From positions 1 through 64,000 of the forward strand of contig URXX01000001.1 in assembly GCA_900551895.1 (NCBI GenBank): a stretch of 64,000 bases of DNA, in the 5' to 3' direction. Below are positions 56,082 through 64,000 of the stretch, in pieces. The position numbers and the translations under genes were made by a program. The notes beneath the pieces were generated by a model. That model was not told the DNA's origin, did not search any database, and was given only the letters and a program-made list of their open reading frames with translations. Position 1 is the first letter of the stretch. Each line of letters begins with the position of its first letter. The DNA comes from an uncultured Lachnospiraceae bacterium. Lineage in GTDB: Bacteria > Bacillota > Clostridia > Lachnospirales > Lachnospiraceae.

Positions 56082-59006
56082 ATGAAGTTACAGGAATTAA
56101 CAGCATATGAATTACTTCAGAAACATCATCTGAAGGATTTACAGTCAGACGGCTATATATTGAAACATAAAAAGAGCGGGGCGAAAATCGTTCTCCTTTC
56201 AAATAATGACGAGAATAAGGTGTTTTCTATCGGATTTCGTACACCGCCAAAAGACAGCACAGGTTTACCGCATATTTTGGAACATTCTGTTTTGTGCGGT
56301 TCAAAACGATTTCCGTCAAAAGACCCATTTGTTGAACTGGTAAAGGGCTCTTTGAATACATTTCTAAATGCGATGACTTATCCGGATAAAACGGTATATC
56401 CGATTGCAAGCTGCAATGATAAAGATTTTCAGAACTTGATGCACGTTTATATGGATGCTGTGTTCTATCCGAATATTTATGAGCATGACGAGATTTTCCG
56501 TCAGGAGGGTTGGAGTTACAAACTGGACAGTGCAGACAGCAAATTAGCATATAACGGCGTTGTGTACAATGAAATGAAAGGCGCGTTTTCTTCACCGGAG
56601 GGAGTTTTGGACAGAGTTGTTTTAAATTCACTGTTTCCGGATACTTCTTACAGAAATGAATCGGGCGGAGATCCGGAAGTCATTCCGGAATTAACGTATG
56701 AGCAGTTTTTGGATTTCCACAGAACATATTATCATCCTGCAAACAGTTACATTTATCTGTATGGGGATATGGATATGGCGGAAAAACTGGAGTGGCTTGA
56801 TAAAGAATATTTGAGCCAATTTGATGCGATAGAAATTGACTCGGAAATTAAAAAACAGGAAGCATTTACAGAGCGAAAAGAAGTGGAAATTGCCTACTCG
56901 ATTTCAAGCAATGAGTCTGAGGAGGATAATACGTACTTGTCTTACAATAAAGTTATCGGGACAAGTTTGGACAGAAATTTATATTTGGCGTTTGAAATAT
57001 TGGACTATGCACTTCTTTCCGCACCGGGAGCGCCACTGAAGAAAGCCCTTGTAGATGCAGGAATCGGAAGAGATATTATGGGTTCTTATGATAACGGAAT
57101 TTATCAGCCGGTATTTTCGATTGTGGCAAAAAATGCAAATGTTGAACAGAAAGAAGCGTTTATTTCTGTTATCGAAAATACATTGAAATCTATCGTGGAA
57201 AACGGTATGGATAAGAAGGCAATCGAGGCGGGCATTAATTACCATGAGTTCCGTTATCGTGAGGCTGACTTTGGCAATTTCCCGAAAGGACTTATGTACG
57301 GATTGCAGATTTTCGACAGTTGGTTATACGATGATGAGAAACCATTTATCCATTTAGATGCAATCGAAACATTTACTTTCCTGAAAGAACAGGTAAATAC
57401 AAATTATTTCGAGGAATTAATTCAGAAATATCTGCTGGATAATACACACGCATCAATCGTAGTTGTAAAAGCAGAAAAAGGACGTACGGCAAGATTAGAA
57501 AAAGAATTGGACGAAAAATTGCAGGCATACAAAGCAAGTCTGTCCAAAGAAGAAGTGGACAGACTTGTGGAGAGAACGGCCCAGTTGATTGCATATCAGG
57601 AGGAGCCGTCCACAGAGGAAGAATTGAAAACAATTCCGGTGCTTGAGAGAGAAGATATTTCAAGAGAGATTGCGCCAATTTATAATGAAGAAAAATATTT
57701 TGACGATACATTGATGATTTACCATAATATTGAAACAAACGGAATCGGATATGTGGATTTACTGTTTGATTTATCGTCAGTTTCGGCAGAAATGTTACCT
57801 TATGTGGGAATCTTACAGTCTGTCTTGGGGATTATTGATACGGAAAATTATGAGTATGGGGAATTGTTTAATGAAATTAACGTCCATACAGGCGGAATCG
57901 GTACTTCTTTGGAAATGTATCCTGATGTGACAAAAGCGAAAGAAAAAGAGTTTAAAGCAACGTTCGAGATGAAGTCAAAAGCGTTATACGATAAACTTCC
58001 GGTTGCTTTTACCATGATGAAAGAAATTTTGGCGCATTCTAAACTGGACGATGAAAAACGTTTGAAAGAAATTTTGGATATGGCAAAATCAAGATTACAG
58101 ATGCGTTTCCAGTCTGCAGGGCATTTAACTTCCGCACTCCGCGCAATGTCTTACGCTTCGCCTTTGGCAAAATTTAAAGATATTACAAATGGAATTGGGT
58201 TCTATCAGACGGTAAATGATATTTGCGAACATTTCGAGGAGAAAAAGGAAGAACTAATTGAAAACCTGCAAAAATTATGTAAAATGCTTTTCAGAGCCGA
58301 CAACATGATGATTAGTTATACGGCGTCAGAAGAGGGACTTGCAAATATGGATAAACTCATCGCAGAGTTGAAAGCGGATTTATATAAGGAAAATGTGGAA
58401 AATGTTCCGTGCGTATTGCACTGTGAGAAGAAAAACGAAGGGTTTAAAACTTCCTCAAAAGTACAGTATGTGGCAAGAGCAGGAAACTTTATCGATCGGG
58501 GCGTAGAATATACAGGTGCGCTTCAGATTTTAAAAGTCATTTTAAGTTATGATTATTTATGGCAGAATGTTAGGGTAAAAGGCGGGGCATATGGCTGCAT
58601 GAGCAGTTTTAACCGCTTAGGAGACGGATATTTTGTATCTTACCGTGACCCGAATTTAGAAAAAACAAATGAAATTTATGAGGGAATTACAGATTATCTT
58701 CGCACCTTTGACGTGTCAGACAGAGATATGACAAAATATATTATCGGAACAATCAGCAACATCGACCAGCCGATGAATCCGGTGGCAAAAGGTGACCGTT
58801 CATTAAATCTTTATATGAATCATGTTTCTAAAGAAATGATAGAAAAAGAGAGAGAACAGATATTGGATGCAACGCAGGAAGATATTCGCAAACTTGCCGA
58901 TATAGTTGAGGCGGTATTAAAGGCAAATCAACTCTGTGTAATCGGTGGAGAAGAAAAGATTGAGGAACAAAAAGCGTTGTTTGATGAGATAAAAGACTTA
59001 TTTTAA
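56082..59006 (+). CDS. M16C metalloprotease (PreP/insulinase family)
   Basis: A 974-residue single-chain zinc protease of the presequence-protease type. The inverted zinc motif HILEHSVLCGS (HxxEH) is near residue 66, with the distal Glu in AYNGVVYNEMKGAFSS. Two halves of two domains each enclose a cavity that degrades unstructured peptides; the second half is inactive by design. There is no signal peptide, so it is cytoplasmic. The start at 56082 follows AGGAGAG; an in-frame ATG at 56004 has no ribosome site and lies over a TATAAT box (56019-56024) that is probably this gene's promoter. Confidence 0.92.
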   Translation: MKLQELTAYELLQKHHLKDLQSDGYILKHKKSGAKIVLLSNNDENKVFSIGFRTPPKDSTGLPHILEHSVLCGSKRFPSKDPFVELVKGSLNTFLNAMTYPDKTVYPIASCNDKDFQNLMHVYMDAVFYPNIYEHDEIFRQEGWSYKLDSADSKLAYNGVVYNEMKGAFSSPEGVLDRVVLNSLFPDTSYRNESGGDPEVIPELTYEQFLDFHRTYYHPANSYIYLYGDMDMAEKLEWLDKEYLSQFDAIEIDSEIKKQEAFTERKEVEIAYSISSNESEEDNTYLSYNKVIGTSLDRNLYLAFEILDYALLSAPGAPLKKALVDAGIGRDIMGSYDNGIYQPVFSIVAKNANVEQKEAFISVIENTLKSIVENGMDKKAIEAGINYHEFRYREADFGNFPKGLMYGLQIFDSWLYDDEKPFIHLDAIETFTFLKEQVNTNYFEELIQKYLLDNTHASIVVVKAEKGRTARLEKELDEKLQAYKASLSKEEVDRLVERTAQLIAYQEEPSTEEELKTIPVLEREDISREIAPIYNEEKYFDDTLMIYHNIETNGIGYVDLLFDLSSVSAEMLPYVGILQSVLGIIDTENYEYGELFNEINVHTGGIGTSLEMYPDVTKAKEKEFKATFEMKSKALYDKLPVAFTMMKEILAHSKLDDEKRLKEILDMAKSRLQMRFQSAGHLTSALRAMSYASPLAKFKDITNGIGFYQTVNDICEHFEEKKEELIENLQKLCKMLFRADNMMISYTASEEGLANMDKLIAELKADLYKENVENVPCVLHCEKKNEGFKTSSKVQYVARAGNFIDRGVEYTGALQILKVILSYDYLWQNVRVKGGAYGCMSSFNRLGDGYFVSYRDPNLEKTNEIYEGITDYLRTFDVSDRDMTKYIIGTISNIDQPMNPVAKGDRSLNLYMNHVSKEMIEKEREQILDATQEDIRKLADIVEAVLKANQLCVIGGEEKIEEQKALFDEIKDLF

Positions 59007-59029
59007 CAGTACAAAAAAGAGAGGTAAGC

Positions 59030-59926
59030 ATGAAAGCAGATTATAAATCAGGTTTTGTAACTTTAATCGGAAGACCAAATGTAGGAAAATCAACATTGAT
59101 GAATTATTTGATTGGGCAGAAAATAGCAATTACATCAAATAAGCCACAGACAACAAGAAACAGAATTCAGACCGTGCTGACAACGGAGCAAGGGCAGGTT
59201 GTATTTGTAGATACGCCGGGGATTCATAAGGCGAAAAATAAACTGGGAGAATACATGGTAAATGTGGCGGAACGCACATTAAATGAGGTGGACGTTGTAC
59301 TTTGGCTCGTAGAGCCGTCCACATTTATCGGAGCAGGGGAAAAACATATCGCAGAGCAGTTAAAACGGGTAAAAACTCCTGTTATTCTCGTTATCAATAA
59401 AGTGGATATGGTGAAAAAGGACGAAGTATTTGCTTTTATTGACGCATATCAGAAAATTTACAATTTTGCGGCAATCGTTCCGGTTTCCGCAAAAAGCGGG
59501 GAAAATACAGATGAATTGTTGAAAGTTTTATTCCAATATCTTCCTTACGGACCACAGTTTTACGATGAAGATACGGTGACAGACCAGCCGCAAAGACAGA
59601 TTGTTGCGGAAATTATCCGTGAAAAAGCATTACACGCATTAAACGAAGAAATTCCTCACGGAATTGTGGTTTCCATTGAGAAAATGCAGTTTAAGAGAAA
59701 AATTGTGGAAATTGAGGCGACAATTATTTGCGAGAGAGATTCCCACAAAGGAATTATCATTGGAAAACAGGGAAGTATGTTGAAGAAAATCGGAACAAAC
59801 GCCCGCTATGAAATCGAAAAAATGCTGGAAATGCAGGTAAATCTAAAATTATGGGTAAAAGTAAAAAAAGACTGGAGAGACAGTGATTTTCTCATCAAAA
59901 ACTTTGGTTACACAAAAGACGAATAA
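59030..59926 (+). CDS. era: GTPase Era
   Basis: A 298-residue essential GTPase aiding 16S rRNA processing and 30S assembly. G1 GRPNVGKST, G2 NKPQTTRNR, G3 DTPGIH and G4 NKVD are present, with G5 near VSAKSGEN. The C-terminal KH domain carries the RNA-binding IICERDSHKGIIIGKQGSMLKKIG. Length and motifs are standard. AGAGGTAAGC precedes the ATG. It is followed by the YqzL-like small gene and recO, a common order in Firmicutes. Confidence 0.97.
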   Translation: MKADYKSGFVTLIGRPNVGKSTLMNYLIGQKIAITSNKPQTTRNRIQTVLTTEQGQVVFVDTPGIHKAKNKLGEYMVNVAERTLNEVDVVLWLVEPSTFIGAGEKHIAEQLKRVKTPVILVINKVDMVKKDEVFAFIDAYQKIYNFAAIVPVSAKSGENTDELLKVLFQYLPYGPQFYDEDTVTDQPQRQIVAEIIREKALHALNEEIPHGIVVSIEKMQFKRKIVEIEATIICERDSHKGIIIGKQGSMLKKIGTNARYEIEKMLEMQVNLKLWVKVKKDWRDSDFLIKNFGYTKDE

Positions 59927-60016
59927 GATTTTGGAAATGCTGGAAGTTTTTTGCTGGTATAGAGCAGACGTAATCGGAGAACCTAAAAGTAAAGGAACAG
60001 AAGAAGAGGTGATTCG

Positions 60017-60181
60017 ATGGAACTTTCAGCGTGGGATAAATTTTCCAAGACGGGAAAAATCGAGGATTATTTAGAGTACTGCGGGAGCAGAATGGAAAAG
60101 ACAGGGGAATACAATCGTGAATCAGCCGGTGATAGTGACAGGTATTGTGCTGTCAGTGACTCCGATAGGGGAGTACGATAA
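60017..60181 (+). CDS. YqzL-like small protein upstream of recO
   Basis: A 54-codon frame starting MELSAWDKFSKTGKIEDYLEYC. This resembles the short YqzL protein encoded before recO in Bacillus (an aromatic residue, then F-x-x-TG-x-I-x-x-YL). A good ribosome site GAGGTGA lies 4-10 nt upstream. Its 3' end overlaps recO by 65 bp in another frame, so the family part is the first about 30 residues and the rest is extension (GDSDRYCAVSDSDRGVR). Function unknown. It is easy to miss because it is short and overlapped. Confidence 0.65.
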   Translation: MELSAWDKFSKTGKIEDYLEYCGSRMEKTGEYNRESAGDSDRYCAVSDSDRGVR

Positions 60182-60863
60182 GAGAGTTGTAATTCTGACA
60201 AAGGAAAAGGGAAGGATTTCAGCATTTGCCAAAGGGGCAAGAAGACCGAACAGCCAGTTTGGAGGTGCTGTAAGTCCTTTTTGCTTTGGAGAGTTTACGC
60301 TGTATGAAGGAAGAAGTTCTTATAATATTATGCAGGTTCATATTTCCAATTATTTTCAGGAATTGAAAAATGATATGGAGGCTACATATTACGGGTTCTA
60401 TTTTATGGAGTTTGCGGAATATTATACAAGAGAGCAAAACGATGAAACGGAAATGCTCAAATTGTTATATCAGACGTTTCGGGCGTTGACGAAAAAAAAT
60501 ATTCCAAATGAATTGATACGCTGTATTTATGAACTGAAAGCAGTATATATTAACGGGGAAGGTCCTCAGGTATTCCAGTGTGTAAAATGCGGAAACGGGG
60601 AAGCGCCGTTTATATTCAGCGTAAGACAGGGCGGCATTATTTGCAAAAATTGTATAAAAGAAGTAAACGATGCAGTGGAAATAGATACATCCACACTGTA
60701 CGCCATGCAATACATTGCAGGATCGTCTATTGAAAAATTATATACTTTTACGGTGTCGGAAAGCGTATTGAAAAAATTGAAAAAAATTGTATCGGAATAC
60801 CTTTCCTTTTATGTGGATAAAACTTTTAAATCTTTGGAAATATTGGAAATCTGTCTAAAGTAA
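60117..60863 (+). CDS. recO: DNA repair protein RecO
   Basis: A 248-residue recombination mediator helping RecR load RecA onto SSB-coated DNA. It has an N-terminal OB fold (VIVTGIVLSVTPIGEYDKRVVILTKEKGRISAFAKGARR), a helical middle and a zinc-finger region CVKCGNG..ICKNC. The start is a GTG at 60117 with AGGGG about 9 nt upstream; the family's N-terminus begins here, and no ATG fits. It overlaps the YqzL-like gene. Next is a clear promoter for the glycyl-tRNA synthetase gene. Confidence 0.93.
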   Translation: MNQPVIVTGIVLSVTPIGEYDKRVVILTKEKGRISAFAKGARRPNSQFGGAVSPFCFGEFTLYEGRSSYNIMQVHISNYFQELKNDMEATYYGFYFMEFAEYYTREQNDETEMLKLLYQTFRALTKKNIPNELIRCIYELKAVYINGEGPQVFQCVKCGNGEAPFIFSVRQGGIICKNCIKEVNDAVEIDTSTLYAMQYIAGSSIEKLYTFTVSESVLKKLKKIVSEYLSFYVDKTFKSLEILEICLK

Positions 60864-60866
60864 ACA

Positions 60867-60895
60867 TTTACAATCTTATAGAAAAATTGTATAAT
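60867..60895 (+). promoter_or_regulatory. Promoter of the glycyl-tRNA synthetase gene
   Basis: TTTACA (60867-60872), 17 nt, perfect TATAAT (60890-60895). The leader to 61001 is about 100 nt. No clear T-box (AGGGUGGNACCGCG) was seen. Confidence 0.75.
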
Positions 60896-61000
60896 AAATA
60901 ACACTTTATAGAATATATAAATTACATAAAAAGACATTTGTTACGGAAAAATCATATATCTGTAATTGAAAAAATAAAATGCGAAGGAGAGAGAAAGCGA

Positions 61001-62389
61001 ATGGAAAAGACAATGGAAAAAATTGTAGCAGTAGCAAAATCAAGAGGATTTGTATATCCGGGCTCAGAAATTTACGGAGGACTTGCAAACACTTGGGACT
61101 ACGGTAATCTCGGTGTAGAATTGAAAAACAACGTAAAAAGAGCGTGGTGGAAAAAATTCATTCAGGAAAATCCATACAACGTAGGTGTTGACTGCGCTAT
61201 CTTAATGAACCCACAGACATGGGTTGCATCAGGACATTTAGGCGGATTTAGCGATCCTTTAATGGACTGTAAAGAATGTAAAGAAAGATTTCGTGCCGAT
61301 AAATTAATCGAAGATTTTGCGGCAGAAAACGGAATTGAATTGACAGAAAGCGTAGACGCGTGGTCAAAAGAGCAGATGGAAGCATGGATTGCAGAACATA
61401 ACGTACCATGCCCAACTTGTAAAAAACATAATTTCACAGAAATCCGTCAGTTCAACTTAATGTTCAAAACATTTCAGGGTGTTACAGAAGATGCAAAAAA
61501 TACAGTATACTTACGTCCGGAAACAGCACAGGGGATTTTTGTAAACTTCAAAAACGTACAGCGTACATCAAGAAAGAAAATTCCGTTCGGAATCGGACAG
61601 ATTGGTAAATCATTCCGTAACGAAATTACACCGGGTAACTTTACTTTCAGAACAAGAGAATTTGAACAGATGGAATTAGAATTTTTCTGTGAACCGGGAA
61701 CAGACCTTGAATGGTTTGCATATTGGAAACAATTCTGTTTAGATTGGTTATATTCACTTGGATTAAAGGAAGACGAAGTACGTGCAAGAGATCACTCTCC
61801 GGAAGAACTTTGCTTCTACAGTAAAGCGACAACAGACGTAGAGTTCTTATTCCCATTCGGCTGGGGAGAATTATGGGGAATTGCCGACAGAACAGATTAC
61901 GATTTATCTCAGCATCAGGAAGTATCTAAACAGGATATGACATATTTTGATGATGAAAAGAAAGAAAAATATATCCCATACGTTATCGAACCTTCTTTGG
62001 GAGCGGACCGCATGGTATTGGCATTCCTTTGCAGCGCTTATGATGAAGAGGAATTAGAGGGCGGAGATGTGCGTACCGTAATGCACTTCCATCCGGCGTT
62101 AGCACCAATCAAAATCGGTGTATTGCCACTTTCCAAAAAATTAAATGAAGGTGCAGAAAAAGTATTCGCCGAATTATCAAAAACATATAACTGTGAATTT
62201 GATGACAGAGGAAACATCGGAAAACGTTATCGCCGTCAGGATGAAATCGGAACACCGTTCTGCGTAACTTATGACTTTGAGTCTGAGGAAGACGGAGCAG
62301 TTACAGTTCGTGACCGTGATACAATGGAACAGGAAAGAGTGAAAATTGAAGATTTGAAAGTGTATTTCGAGAAGAAGTTTGAGTTTTAG
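61001..62389 (+). CDS. glyQS: Glycyl-tRNA synthetase (single-chain, dimeric type)
   Basis: A 462-residue class II synthetase of the alpha2 type used by Firmicutes, Mycoplasma and eukaryotes. It has N-terminal SRGFVYPGSEIYGG, motif 1 around WWKKFIQENPYNVGVD, motif 2 FRNEITPGNFTFRTREFEQMELEFF and motif 3 PSLGADRMVLAFL, then an anticodon-binding domain (FHPALAPIKIGVLPL onward). Typical CxxC zinc-like pairs occur in the insertion (CKECKE, CPTCKK). The start is ATG 61001 behind GAAGGAGAGAG; the ATG at 60938 is discarded. It stands alone. Confidence 0.96.
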   Translation: MEKTMEKIVAVAKSRGFVYPGSEIYGGLANTWDYGNLGVELKNNVKRAWWKKFIQENPYNVGVDCAILMNPQTWVASGHLGGFSDPLMDCKECKERFRADKLIEDFAAENGIELTESVDAWSKEQMEAWIAEHNVPCPTCKKHNFTEIRQFNLMFKTFQGVTEDAKNTVYLRPETAQGIFVNFKNVQRTSRKKIPFGIGQIGKSFRNEITPGNFTFRTREFEQMELEFFCEPGTDLEWFAYWKQFCLDWLYSLGLKEDEVRARDHSPEELCFYSKATTDVEFLFPFGWGELWGIADRTDYDLSQHQEVSKQDMTYFDDEKKEKYIPYVIEPSLGADRMVLAFLCSAYDEEELEGGDVRTVMHFHPALAPIKIGVLPLSKKLNEGAEKVFAELSKTYNCEFDDRGNIGKRYRRQDEIGTPFCVTYDFESEEDGAVTVRDRDTMEQERVKIEDLKVYFEKKFEF

Positions 62390-62404
62390 TCTGAATAAAA
62401 TAAT

Positions 62405-62449
62405 CATTTGGGGACGTAGTCAAATTGAAAATGACTACGTCCCCAAATG
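62405..62449 (+). repeat. Perfect 18-bp inverted repeat, left of the RAYT gene
   Basis: CATTTGGGGACGTAGTCA (62405-62422) and its exact reverse complement (62432-62449) around a 9-nt A-rich loop. The core GGGACGTAGT/ACTACGTCCC recurs right of the gene at 63336-63374. Confidence 0.88.
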
Positions 62450-62517
62450 AGAAATACTATGTCCCTTTTTACAGAATACCCTGTCCCCAAATGGAATAAT
62501 AAAAGGGAAGGTGAAGT

Positions 62518-63285
62518 ATGCCACGTCAGCGAAGAAGAAAAAGCGCTACAGGATTTTGTCATGTGATAGCAAAAGGAATAAATAGAGAAAGAATTTTTAA
62601 CCAAACGCGTGAAAAACTTTATTTCAAAAGAATTTTACGAGAATATCTTAAAGAAGATGAAGTGGAGGTTTACGCGTATTGTATAATGTCTAACCATGTA
62701 CATCTAATTATCAAATCAGAATTGGCAGTTCTAGCCATATTCATGGCCAAATGTCTGGCAAAATACGCAGAATATTATAATTATAAACATAGTAGAAATG
62801 GACACGTTTTCCAAAATCGATTCAAAAGTGAATGTATAGAAACTGAACGATATTTTTGGAATTGTGTACGTTATATTCATTTAAATCCGATGAAGTGTAA
62901 TAATGAAAATAGTTATCTACAATATAAATATAGTAGTATTAGTGAATACAAAATGTTAAAAAACGATTTGCTTCATGAAAATGCATTAACTATATTTCAA
63001 AGTAAATTTGAAGAGTGGGAGGATGTTGTGAATTTTCATAACAAAAAGCAGTATGTAGTTATCGATGATATAATAGAAGATATAGATTTACAAAGGCAGG
63101 AAATTGCTTTAAATATTTTGGAACAAATGAAAATAGAAAAGAATTTATCCAAAATAGAGGAAATAGTGGAGGAAAAAACATTGCGTGAAGAATATAAGAA
63201 AAGGTTAATTGACAAGATGAAGATTTCTTTAGCAAAGAGTGAAAAACTATATTTGTTTGTAAAGAAAAAGATTATTGGTAAGTAA
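62518..63285 (+). CDS. REP-associated tyrosine transposase (Y1/HUH family)
   Basis: A 255-residue protein of the Transposase_17 (IS200-like) superfamily. It has N-terminal PRQRRRKSATGFCHVIAKGINRERIF, the HUH motif CIMSNHVHLII (H60, H62), a likely catalytic tyrosine in AKYAEYYNYKH (about 83-90) and the RAYT-type GHVFQNRFKSECIE plus CVRYIHLNPMK blocks. A longer C-terminal helical extension (about 165-255) follows. RAYTs act on palindromic REP-like hairpins, which flank this gene. The start ATG 62518 has GGGAAGGTGAAG upstream. The frame is intact. Confidence 0.88.
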   Translation: MPRQRRRKSATGFCHVIAKGINRERIFNQTREKLYFKRILREYLKEDEVEVYAYCIMSNHVHLIIKSELAVLAIFMAKCLAKYAEYYNYKHSRNGHVFQNRFKSECIETERYFWNCVRYIHLNPMKCNNENSYLQYKYSSISEYKMLKNDLLHENALTIFQSKFEEWEDVVNFHNKKQYVVIDDIIEDIDLQRQEIALNILEQMKIEKNLSKIEEIVEEKTLREEYKKRLIDKMKISLAKSEKLYLFVKKKIIGK

Positions 63286-63335
63286 TAGTAAAAAGGGACA
63301 GGGTGTTCTGTAAAAAGGGACAGTGTGTTTTGTAT

Positions 63336-63374
63336 TTTGGGACGTAGTAAAATGTAAAAAAACTACGTCCCAAA
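63336..63374 (+). repeat. 13-bp inverted repeat, right of the RAYT gene
   Basis: TTTGGGACGTAGT (63336-63348) with ACTACGTCCCAAA (63362-63374), the same core as the left hairpin. It may also serve as terminator for the converging genes. Confidence 0.85.
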
Positions 63375-63377
63375 CAC

Positions 63378-64000
63378 TCAAGACAATGCCTGTGAAATAC
63401 CTTTTACAGAAGAAACATACTCCATAGGAGACATCCCCGTTGCCTTTTTAAATTGTTTTGAAAAATATTGAAGGGAACTGAAAGAGAGGTAATGGGCGAC
63501 TTCCGTACAGTTCATTTTCTCACTGCGGAGAAGTTCTTTTGCGTACTCTATTTTCAGTTCGTGAAAGTATGCCATAGGGCTACAATTGTATTTGGCAGTA
63601 AATATGGTATGCAGGGCGGAACGGCTTACAGAAAATGTTTCGCAAAGTGCGGAAATAGTCAGGGCATCACAAATGTGCCTTTTCATAAAGGCAGAAATTT
63701 CCTCCGGCAGATTATTTCTGACAGAAGAGCGGGCGCAGGATGCAGAGGCAGGATTTTCAAGGTGATTCCGTTTTAATGTAATTAAAAGCAATTCTAAATA
63801 AAGTGAAATCAATTGTTGTGAGCCGAAAGGTGCATTTTTAGAAAGTATTACCTGCTCCACGGAAGGAACGTGTAGTGGTGAAGAGAAAGCATTTTTTGCT
63901 TCCACAATCAGTTTAGAAATAAGTGTTCGTTCTTCCAAAGTGAGCGTGCAGTGGAAGTTGTGAAATGATTTTATGGCAGGAGCGTGGCAGTAAAAGGAAA
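63378..64000 (-). CDS. AraC-family transcriptional regulator (partial)
   Basis: The frame is open from the stop at 63378 to the window edge, so the N-terminus is missing (207 codons seen). The C-terminal 100 residues form the two-HTH AraC/XylS domain. The first HTH is around ICDALTISALCETFSVSRSALHTIFTAKYNCSPMAYFHELKIEYAKELL, and the second is around NCTEVAHYLSFSSLQYFSKQFKKATGMSPMEYV, matching the family signature. The preceding part is a linker and partial effector domain that is not identifiable. A TTG at 63938 could be mistaken for a start, but the frame continues upstream with good sequence. Confidence 0.88.
   Translation of the reverse strand, partial: SFYCHAPAIKSFHNFHCTLTLEERTLISKLIVEAKNAFSSPLHVPSVEQVILSKNAPFGSQQLISLYLELLLITLKRNHLENPASASCARSSVRNNLPEEISAFMKRHICDALTISALCETFSVSRSALHTIFTAKYNCSPMAYFHELKIEYAKELLRSEKMNCTEVAHYLSFSSLQYFSKQFKKATGMSPMEYVSSVKGISQALS

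Larger units (their letters stand above)
62405..63374 (+). mobile_element. RAYT unit with flanking inverted sequences
   Basis: The transposase gene is bracketed by related hairpins (62405-62449 and 63336-63374). Just inside these lies a second inverted pair: TGTCCCTTTTTACAGAATACCCTGTCCCC-like sequence at 62460-62488 faces its near reverse complement at 63292-63323. The whole 970-bp unit therefore looks like a REP/RAYT-type element or small single-strand transposon. Confidence 0.65.

Noticed and set aside
59883..60074. 63-codon frame between era and recO
   Set aside because: It starts inside era, has no ribosome site and no family resemblance. The overlapping frame from 60017 with GAGGTGA and YqzL similarity is preferred.
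60896..61000. T-box leader for glycyl-tRNA synthetase
   Set aside because: The leader is only about 100 nt, and no AGGGTGGNACCGCG-like T-box sequence or terminator is present.

Overview
This looks like chromosome of a low-GC anaerobic Firmicute, most likely a member of the Lachnospiraceae/Clostridia. Support for this includes Shine-Dalgarno-rich short operons, a single-chain pyruvate:ferredoxin oxidoreductase, the priA-def-fmt-rsmB-rlmN-prpC-prkC-rsgA-rpe-thiN order, a single-chain glycyl-tRNA synthetase, an Mga-type regulator beside a class B sortase locus, and a lysine riboswitch ahead of an NhaC-type transporter. The species cannot be named from the sequence.

Layout. 1-742: the 3' end of a 23S rRNA, a spacer with no 5S gene, and tRNA-Trp(CCA). 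817-5,878: a ferritin-like protein, peptidase T, a MurE paralogue with an altered amino-acid-selectivity motif, an arginase-family enzyme and a 2H phosphoesterase. 5,944-14,531: a sortase/pilus-type surface island (Mga-like regulator, large secreted adhesin, pilin C-terminal fragment, sortase B, small pilin). A roughly 2 kb remnant of an integrase-type element (truncated XRE gene, DUF3796-like membrane protein, small HTH protein) appears to have split the major surface gene. 14,694-31,726: housekeeping genes for protein quality control, translesion synthesis, cell wall, replication restart, formyl-Met handling, rRNA modification, Ser/Thr kinase and phosphatase signalling, and thiamine.

31,754-45,942: the main accessory region. 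It is a composite integrated element inserted exactly at the start codon of ychF. A 19-nt direct repeat (attL/attR) flanks it, a third att-like copy lies inside it, and pairs of 12-nt-periodic TGGCCCAC repeats mark the ends. The first 1.43 kb between two att copies holds a type III toxin-antitoxin system: two 39-nt antitoxin RNA repeats, an attenuating terminator, a ToxN/AbiQ-like endoRNase and a small third gene. The second 12.8 kb part is an integrative mobilizable element. Its defence or stability cargo is an ImmA/IrrE-like protease with a DUF4411 PIN-like protein, an MmeI-like type IIG restriction-modification enzyme, and a protein with a C-terminal HEPN-like motif. Its mobility genes are SSB, a DUF3847-like protein, a MobA/MobL relaxase with a candidate oriT, a primase/helicase, Xis and a tyrosine integrase. 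After integration, ychF is expressed behind an element-supplied ribosome binding site.

45,926-62,389: core genes again (ychF, lgt, PFOR, lysine-riboswitch-controlled transporter, DUF952 protein, M24 aminopeptidase, M16C metalloprotease, era, a YqzL-like small gene, recO, glycyl-tRNA synthetase). 62,405-63,374: a REP-associated tyrosine transposase gene flanked by hairpins and inverted repeats. The window ends inside an AraC-family regulator on the minus strand.
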